DNA from: Scleromitrula shiraiana
Lineage: Eukaryota > Ascomycota > Leotiomycetes > Helotiales > Sclerotiniaceae
NCBI GenBank assembly: GCA_028455995.1
Contig: JABELC010000001.1
Coordinates: forward strand, 4,700,501-4,764,500
Direction: 5' to 3'
DNA length: 64,000 bases
Below the pieces are notes generated by a model. It was not told the DNA's origin and did no database searches. It was given only the letters and a program-made list of their open reading frames with translations. Shown here in pieces: positions 57,042-64,000 of this stretch (position 1 is the first letter of the stretch; every line of letters starts with the position of its first letter). The translations under genes were made by a program, and so were the position numbers.

Positions 57042-58815
57042 TTTGAATAATTTGATTATTTTTTATCTTTCTTTTTTTTTTTCCTTCTTTAATTCTTTTG
57101 CTTCTCACATATAACAAAATCTTCTAATTCTCTCAATATCAAAAGGTAACACGTGAACTGAAAAGAGTATTACTTCGTATAATATAATATCAATTGTTTT
57201 TGTTATTGAGGAGTTGAGGGGTTGAAGAGTTGAGATGGAGATTGGAGATTGGAGAGATCTCGAGTCGAGTTGCGGTATGATGAAGTAAAGCACGTGAGCT
57301 AGAGCTAAATAGAGAATAGCTTAATTTCTCCCCACATTCTCCCCGGGTTGTTACGGTAATAATTAAGTCTATTTATTATGGCCACTATTTCTTACCCAAT
57401 GGGTGAATCTACTAGTAGTAGTAATTAGATCTTTGGATTGATAAATTATTATCTCATACTAGTACTTCCGTATCTCAAATCTATTCTTCTGATGTTACTA
57501 CGGATATGGAAAAAGAATATTCCGACTCGGAGGTAGTACTACATCGATCATATACCTGTTTTAATAACGTGCTCGTACTTTAAAACAAGCTTGAATCTGA
57601 AACTTAAATCTATATACTAATTTTGTTAATTTTAGTCCAATTTAATTAAAAATTTGATTACTAGTACTAACTTAATGAAAAAGAAACTTCAAGTTGAAGT
57701 ATAATTTATTATTTTGTATATTATATATTATGTATTATGTATTATAATTACTAAATATTATTATTGACGCGGACTCGGATTAATAAATTAAGAATATAAA
57801 TTAAAGGTTTCAAGTTTAAAGTAAAAAGCTAATGCCCCTGTCAACCACCAAAAACTATCTAGATAGTACTAGTACTATACTATATCATTCAAGTTACTAC
57901 TAGTATGATACTACTACTAGTAATAACTTCAACTACTAGTAACGACTCTTAGGCTATACATTCAATTCTATTCTATTCTGATTGAAATAATTTTTGAATA
58001 AATAGATTAAACGCGAAATTCTGATCATTTTTATATATTCAATTTTATTTTAATAATATTATTGAAAAATATAAAATTTATGAGTTTCTACTACTAGTAA
58101 AAACTTGAAGAAATAAAAAATCGTTTTGATTAGAATTCGCGAAAAAGGAAACACCGTTATTAAAACAGGTGGACTTGTCCACACTCAAATCTTAACTTCA
58201 ATTCATTTTGGTTAGAATGATCCCTTTTCTCTTGTCATGATGGGGGCTATCTTGGAAAAGTTCCCCTGTCATCAAGCAATGACCATGTATAGCAATAGAA
58301 CCGAATCAGCCTAACCTTGAAGAGCCAGGATTTTCACAATCTTCCTTGTGGTTCATCGGTTGTTTTCAAGGATTCGGACTCAGGGGTAATCTTAAGAGTA
58401 TATGTCGCTAACCATTCCTTTCCCTAAGCCACATGTTTCCAATTTACAGAGATACAAGATGAACAAGGGCTTTTCATCATCCTTTCCTTCGTCTAGGCTC
58501 TAGTGAGTGAACTTTATCCACTCTGTAGTGATATGGTCATTTCCCAAGACTTGGTTATAAAGGATCAATCTCTCAACCCTTAACCTTCTTTCCTTTGCCT
58601 CTCTTCTTTGTTCATCAAGCAATCAGTCATTTACTCCTCACATTCATTTCTTGAATATCACGTTCTTTTACATCACATTCATTTAAACTCCAAGTTGAGT
58701 TTAATATCCACACTCCTTTTCAAAGTACATATCATTGTCCGTCTAAAGCATTCTTCGGTCCGAGACCTTCCACTCTTTATACTTTACCATTCAAACCCAT
58801 TACTCATCACTAAAA
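57042..58815. other. AT-rich intergenic region with many ACTAGTA motifs
   Basis: 1.8 kb. From 57400 to 58110 it is strongly AT-rich with repeated ACTAGTA/TACTAGTA motifs (for example 57411, 57460, 57868, 57900 and 58092). The last 400 bp are the CT-rich promoter and leader of the endoglucanase. No gene is seen. Confidence 0.5.
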
Positions 58816-60098
58816 ATGCAACTCCCAACCCGTGTCCTCCTTACCCTCCTCCCCTTCTACCTCCACCAAGTAGCAGCCCAAGCCTCCGGCTCCGGCAAAA
58901 CAACCCGCTACTGGGACTGCTGCAAACCCTCCTGTTCCTGGTCCGGCAAAGCCTCCCTAACATCTCTCTCCACCCCTGTCCTAACATGCGACGTCCATAA
59001 CTCTCCCCTCTCCGATCCTACCGGAAATGCCGTCTCTGGCTGTAACGGTGGAACTTCCTACATGTGTTCAGATCAATCACCATGGGCTGTCTCCGATGAT
59101 TTGGCCTACGGATATGCGGCTGTTAATATTGCGGGCGGAAGTGAAAGTTCTTGGTGCTGTGCTTGTTATGAACTCACGTTCACTAGTACTGCTATTGCGG
59201 GCAAGAAAATGATTGTGTATGTTTACTTCCATCCTATCTCTCTTCCAATTTTCAATTCCCCAAGTTCTCGCGTTAATTACCCACTCACCCGCCTCTCAAC
59301 CCCTGACTAACACATAACAGCCAAGCAACAAACACAGGTGGCGACCTCGGCTCCAACCAATTCGACCTCGCCATCCCCGGTGGCGGTGTCGGGATCTTCA
59401 ACGGCTGCACCACCGAATTCGGCGCTCCCTCTTCAGGATGGGGTGCTCAATACGGCGGCGTCGCAGACGTATCAGCCTGTCTCGCGTTCCCCTCCGCTCT
59501 GCAACCCGGCTGCGATTTCCGCTTCAACTGGTTCGAGGGTGCGGATAATCCAACGGTCGATTTTAAACAAGTTGAATGCCCCGCTGCTTTGACGAAGAAC
59601 ACCGGGTGTACGAGGGCGGATGATAGTAGAATGCCGGCTCCGGATGTGAGTGGTACCGGGGTGGCTAGTTCGGTTGCTACTAGTTCGACTCCTGTTGCTT
59701 CTTCGAAGAGTTCGTCGGTTGTTCAACATTCCACTTCTGTTGCCGCAGTTCATACTTCGGCTGCTTCTTCTCCAGCTAAGTCTTCCTCGGTAGTTGTCGT
59801 TGCTCCATCGAGTTCTGCAGTTGTTTCCTCCTCTTCTGTTGCTGCAGTCCATACATATATTCAATCTTCCTCCGTCATTAAATCCTCAACCTCATCCTCA
59901 TCAACCGCAGTTGTCGTTGTACCATCTAGTTCCCACTCCGCATCTGCTACATCCATTGCTTCAATCTCCGTAGCTCCATCTCACACCAAATCCGGTAAAC
60001 CCAGCTTGACAGTCGCGCCACATAGCTCTTCTGCTGCTGCTGGTGGATATGGTGGTGGAGAGGGAGGTGATGATGAGTGTGAGAGTATTGATTTCTAG
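58816..60098 (+). CDS. Secreted GH45 endoglucanase (Cel45) with Ser/Thr-rich tail
   Basis: Exons 58816-59216 and 59321-60098; the 104-nt intron has donor GTATGT and acceptor AACAG; 392 aa. It hydrolyses beta-1,4-glucan in plant cell walls. The signal peptide is residues 1-21 (ending HQVAAQ). The GH45 signature TTRYWDCCKPSCSW contains the catalytic Asp; further motifs are CSDQSPWAVSDDLAYGYAA, WCCACYELTFT and TNTGGDLGSNQFD with the second Asp, and CDFRFNWFEGADNP. After about residue 235 comes a long Ser/Val/Ala-rich, presumably O-glycosylated region. There is no carbohydrate-binding module after it; the protein ends in a Gly-rich, acidic tail. It fits a plant-associated lifestyle. Confidence 0.93.
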
Positions 60099-61185
60099 AT
60101 AGATGAGTTACATTTATGTAGCGTGTGGGGAAATTGAAGCAGAAAGTGAGATGGGATAGGATATGGTGGGAAAGGATCAGGAAGAAGGGAAGGGAAGGGA
60201 AGGGAAGAAATATGTTCTTGTAATTATTTACTTACTCACAATTCAATTGATTAATTTGAATTCATTCATTTATTAATTTATTTCCAATATATGCATCCAA
60301 TGTGAAATATTTATATTCGGTTGATCCCCGCTCAATTTTTTATCTGTTATGGTGTAATTATTTTTCAATCATCATATACCACATAGTATCGCACGGGGCC
60401 AAATTCAAAATATGCAAGCGTAATTGTGAGAAAAGTAGATTATTGTGTACTTATTAATCCGTATATACTTAATCCGAATACTCGAATTCAATCTTATCAT
60501 GTGGATCTTGTGTTAGTCAATTAGATTATAGCTTCAATAATGACCGACTACTGTACTTCGTTTCTTTTACGCTTCTTATAACTTGAAGTGAACAATTTAT
60601 GTTTTTGTTATCTAATTGTATTTCATGTGCAATTAGAATCATAATACTGTATCGAGCATTAATTTGTATCATTTTGATGAATGATTTAATCCCATCTAAT
60701 CTACAAAGATTAAAGATCTTCAAAAAAAAATAATAACAAATAGATGATGAAAAAATGAACGACGCACGAAATTCTACCTAAATAAGACATCTATATCTAC
60801 CCCTAGCTTACTAATCCCACATTTAGCGATGGAGTGGAACTAGTGTCAACTCCACAACTTATGAGGCGAACCGCCCGTAATCTTACTCGAGCTCATATAG
60901 GCTTCTTCCAGCGGACCCCAAAGCGGTAAACTAGCCTTCAAGAATGCATTCCTCCTCGGCGGCTAAAATGGATATTTTCAACGAGAAAAGAAACAGCGAT
61001 ATACTATCTTGATATTATACAAGTATAAAAAAGTGATAGTGAACAATTATTAAATGAAATAAAATATATTTAATAATTTTACTAATTAAGACCCTTATTT
61101 TCCTATTATAATTAGGAAGAGAATATTGACCTCCTCTCATGTATCACACTTGATTAGCACCAATGTGCTAAATCTCACTCTCAAA
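60099..61185. other. Intergenic region, no gene seen
   Basis: 1.1 kb; a GGGAA repeat (60187-60207), then AT-rich sequence. No gene is seen. Confidence 0.5.
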
Positions 61186-62212
61186 ATGAAATTCACAATA
61201 ATTACCCTGGGGATTTTGCTCGCGGTAACTATATTTGCTACTCCGATAGAAGATATTAGTTATTCCACTCCTATTCAAGACGGAGGTCATGGTACTCCCA
61301 ATAGACGAGATATTTCTAGCAGCAACGCAGCAAGTAGAAGAAATACCGATTCAGGCAGCCATAATTGGTCCGGGGCTGTCATTGAGAAACCTCCCACTGG
61401 GAAAACAATACGTAGTTCCCTTATCCCACTATTGAAAAGAAAAATGTTCCAAAAAAGAAATAAAAGCAAACTATCTATCTATCAATTACTAAAAACAGTA
61501 AATCCCAATATTTCACCTCCGTAACCGGAACATTCATAATCCCTACTCCCAAAATACCATCCACCGACAAAACCAACTCCGCATCCATCTGGGTGGGCCT
61601 CGACGGCCTCGACGGCATCACATGCAGCACATGTTACCTCCGCACCAGCATCACCATAACCGCCTCTCCCAACTCAGAGCCCCCCCCAATACAAAGCCTG
61701 GTACGAATGCGCTCCTGCACCAAAACAAGATATCCCCCTGTACCTCGTGTCGATGAAGCCTGGTAATAGCATCACGCTTACGGGTAGTATCCGACCGGGC
61801 GAATTCGCAGTGGCTGTTATTTTGGTTGAGAATAATACGGATGGGGGTAGATATAGTTTTAGCGTTTTTAGCGAGGGCCAGGGCCAGGAATTGTGTGGGG
61901 AAAATGCGGGGTGGATTGTAGAGGAGGAGGGGGAGGAGGCGGGTGATGGGATAGGTGGTTTTGCGGATTTGGGGGTGGTGGAGTGGATGGAGGTGAAGGC
62001 TGAGGCGGGGGAGAAGACGGTGGTGAGTGCTTTGGAAGTTTTTCTTTTGTTTCCCGTCCTGTTCATTGCTGAGTATTGTTGCTAATTATCTCATATCCGG
62101 ATAGGGGGTTGATAAGGCTACGACGTTTGAGTTGAAGAATGTAGATGGGCGTATCATAACAGATGTTGAGACTAAGGGTTCGTTTGACATGACGATTACT
62201 TATAACGGTTAA
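61186..62212 (+). pseudogene. Glutamic peptidase (eqolisin, G1) homologue lacking catalytic residues; frame broken
   Basis: A signal peptide and pro-region (MKFTIITLGILLAVTIFATP) lead to HNWSGAVIEKPPTGK, the start of the mature eqolisin. After an intron (about 61412-61498) FTSVTGTFIIPTPK and IWVGLDGLDGITC follow, then QYKAWYECAPAP, NTDGGRYSFSVF, ENAGWIVEEE and FADLGVVEW; a clean second intron (62023-62104) leads to the last strand. Two faults: intron 1 does not fit in phase with the obvious donor, and a C8 run (61680-61687) shifts the frame before QYKAW. In active members the Gln lies in a C..xILQTG block and the Glu in NAEWIVE. Here those positions read YLRTS and NAGWIVE, so both catalytic residues appear replaced. 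Probably a pseudogene or an inactive paralogue. Confidence 0.65.
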
Positions 62213-63399
62213 TATCATGGCCATATCGTATCTTGGTTTATTGGAGTTAATAAGTTAGGGGGATTTGTAATTATATATTTCACGTTACTGATCTGGGCTC
62301 AATATGAGGGTATTCTTGTAACTGTTGATAATTCTTGTATTAGTTGGAAGGGAACTAAATTCCTTAAGAAGGTTAAAGAATGAAGTTATGTTTCTAGATT
62401 ATCAAATATATTCCATATATTTGCCCCAAAACGACGAGATATCCAAAGCCGTTCGTATTTAATGTTAATACTATGACAGTAATACTAGTGTTGGTTGAAA
62501 AAAAGGCTAATTGAAAGACTAATAGCAATCATATTTTATGTTGTGCTACTCAGGTTATGGTTCATATATCTAGGATGCTGCCCAGATGTATTGGAACTTG
62601 CAATACTACAATGAGATACCCTACATATTGGCATAGTATCAAAGGATCTACATAGGGGTAGCTCGGTTTCGGTGGTTAGGCTATACGCTTATGTTATCAA
62701 GTTCCTTGCTTCACCAGCTTATTATCTCGGCATCTAATTTGTCTCACATTTCACCTTTTATCTTTTTTTTCGTTGAAAATATACTCGAGTGCTGTTTTTC
62801 TTCAACTTTATCTGGTACAATTATCATGTTTGCCCGGAATCTTAAATCAGCCTCATGGGCTGGAGAAAATTCAGATGGACAGCATGTCCCACAGGCAGAA
62901 AGATCAGTAGTGCAATATACTCAGCTCGAGTCATAAACAGCGCAACGATCTGAACGCGGTTTATTTGAATCATCTGTTCTGTTCAATATATCAACGTAGA
63001 TATTATTACAGATCGCGAGTTACTTGTCTCTTCCCACAGCCGTTGCTCTTGGTCGGGCCTAGCTAGTTTTAGGTCTAGATCTAGTTCTAGTTCTAGTTGT
63101 AGCCTTGCTTACTTCACCAACATAAGCTTCTACGATCTAGCTCGATCTCAGACAGTTGCACCTGATACATTCGAAAATACCCATAGGGTCTTCAAGCTTT
63201 GTAGTCATCTGCACTTCGAGATACGTCAACAATTGAGGCACAAAAAACATCCATATTGTATCACAATTTTTGGCGGGGATTTTGGGAGGCCGAGCAGGAA
63301 CCGTGTAATAAAAATACTGGAAAGTCAGAATGATTTCGATTGCAGAGATGTCCGTGAACCAGTGATATCGGGAGTGAGAAGATGTCCGTATTGTTGGTC
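62213..63399. other. Intergenic region, no gene seen
   Basis: 1.2 kb. One short open frame ending 62936 has no recognisable family. Contains short CTAGTT repeats (63070-63098). Confidence 0.4.
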
Positions 63400-63835
63400 G
63401 GAATTATAAAAGGTCAGACATGAAGAAGAGCATTATAGATTGATATATAATTATATTGTTAATTGATTAGCTAAAATCTTAATTCTATAAAGGGAAATAT
63501 ATATCAACCATTAATTATATAATTATACTAATTCTAATATAAAATGATTTTTATCCGGTAACTATTTTAATATATTTTTTTATTGATATGTTGATTATTT
63601 ATATTAATTTAATTATCCTTTATTTTATACTATATGTATATAATTATTCTATTATATTCTGTTAGAATGGTTGCCGGATAAGGATCACTCCATATTAGGA
63701 CTAGTGTAATTATATAATCAATGGTTGATATATATTTTCTTTTATGAGATCAAGACTTTAGTTAGTTAGTTAACAATATAATGATATATCAATTCATAAT
63801 GCTTTTCTTTATATTTGACTTTTTATAGATTATGA
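63400..63835. mobile_element. Foldback (MITE-like) element with long imperfect inverted repeats
   Basis: The left arm (about 63400-63571) and the right arm (about 63661-63835) are reverse complements over some 165 bp, around an AT-rich centre of about 90 bp. Shared landmarks in both arms: AGCATTAT, TTATATTGTTAA, ATATATATCAACCATT, TTATATAATTA and TTATCCGG. Most mismatches are C/T or G/A transitions, with the left arm more AT-rich. No coding capacity. I see no clear target-site duplication. Confidence 0.7.
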
Positions 63836-64000
63836 GTCTAGAAGCATTTAAAGATTATTAATTATATTTAACTTATTTAAAAAAGTCTATCTACTATTTT
63901 CATTTCAAGTTTTTTATAGAGGATATTATCAAAAAGAAGTCGAAACGAATTACTGGAAATCAAATAAATATCATAATAATATAAGTTTATAAAGCATTTA

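Noticed and set aside
1..64000. tRNA, rRNA genes and CRISPR arrays
   Set aside because: By eye I found no cloverleaf with A/B boxes, no rRNA sequence and no regular spacer-repeat array; a tRNA scan was not possible here.

Overview
The window is nuclear DNA of a filamentous ascomycete. The introns are short (about 44-154 nt) with GTANGT-type donors and CTAAY branch sites, and the gene set is fungal: MYST acetyltransferase Esa1, MCM6, a Clr2-like silencing factor, HET-domain and GFA-family relics, and a GH45 cellulase. Long AT-rich, microsatellite-rich spacers and the look of the proteins suggest a leotiomycete such as a member of the Sclerotiniaceae. That placement is a guess from protein resemblance, not a computed one.

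Left part (1-20 kb) is mostly housekeeping. It holds a U2 snRNP B'' gene (cut by the window edge), a divergent Ufo1-like F-box/WD/UIM protein, a five-exon SNF2-PHD remodeller with a Clr2-like silencing protein just downstream on the same strand, an F-box protein and a small GPI-anchored cell-wall protein. From 20 to 24 kb come three decayed accessory genes: a GFA-family gene with a broken C-terminus, a frameshifted HET-domain gene and an NmrA-like reductase remnant. From 25.6 to 33.2 kb there are three intact genes: a POT peptide transporter, a PLD-family protein and MCM6, the last with an MCB-type cell-cycle box upstream.

The most unusual stretch is 34.2-44.2 kb. It contains seven recognisable secondary-metabolism-type genes, all broken: a polyketide synthase KS/AT-linker fragment, a phenylalanine ammonia-lyase that has lost its MIO active-site region, a P450 C-terminal fragment, an MFS monocarboxylate-type transporter fragment, a DMATS prenyltransferase C-terminal fragment, a rhodopsin-like PTH11-type membrane protein with a GC-AG intron and a late nonsense codon, and an adenylate-forming enzyme disabled mainly by two nonsense codons. 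I read this as the graveyard of a biosynthetic cluster, perhaps one that used a PAL-derived aryl starter. Two copies of a paired E-box palindrome lie inside it, each beside a truncated fragment.

Right part (44.8-62.2 kb) returns to ordinary genes: a DUF4385 protein, RNase H2 subunit C, a cyclopropane-fatty-acid synthase, the exonuclease Rex4 divergent from Esa1, a 61-residue membrane protein with two introns, a GH45 endoglucanase and a glutamic peptidase (eqolisin) that seems to lack both catalytic residues. Esa1 and the eqolisin each carry a one-base frame break at an 8-base homopolymer, which suggests sequencing error in the essential gene at least. The window ends in a foldback element with arms of about 165 bp. 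Many genes are C-rich on the coding strand in their 5' half and G-rich in their 3' half.
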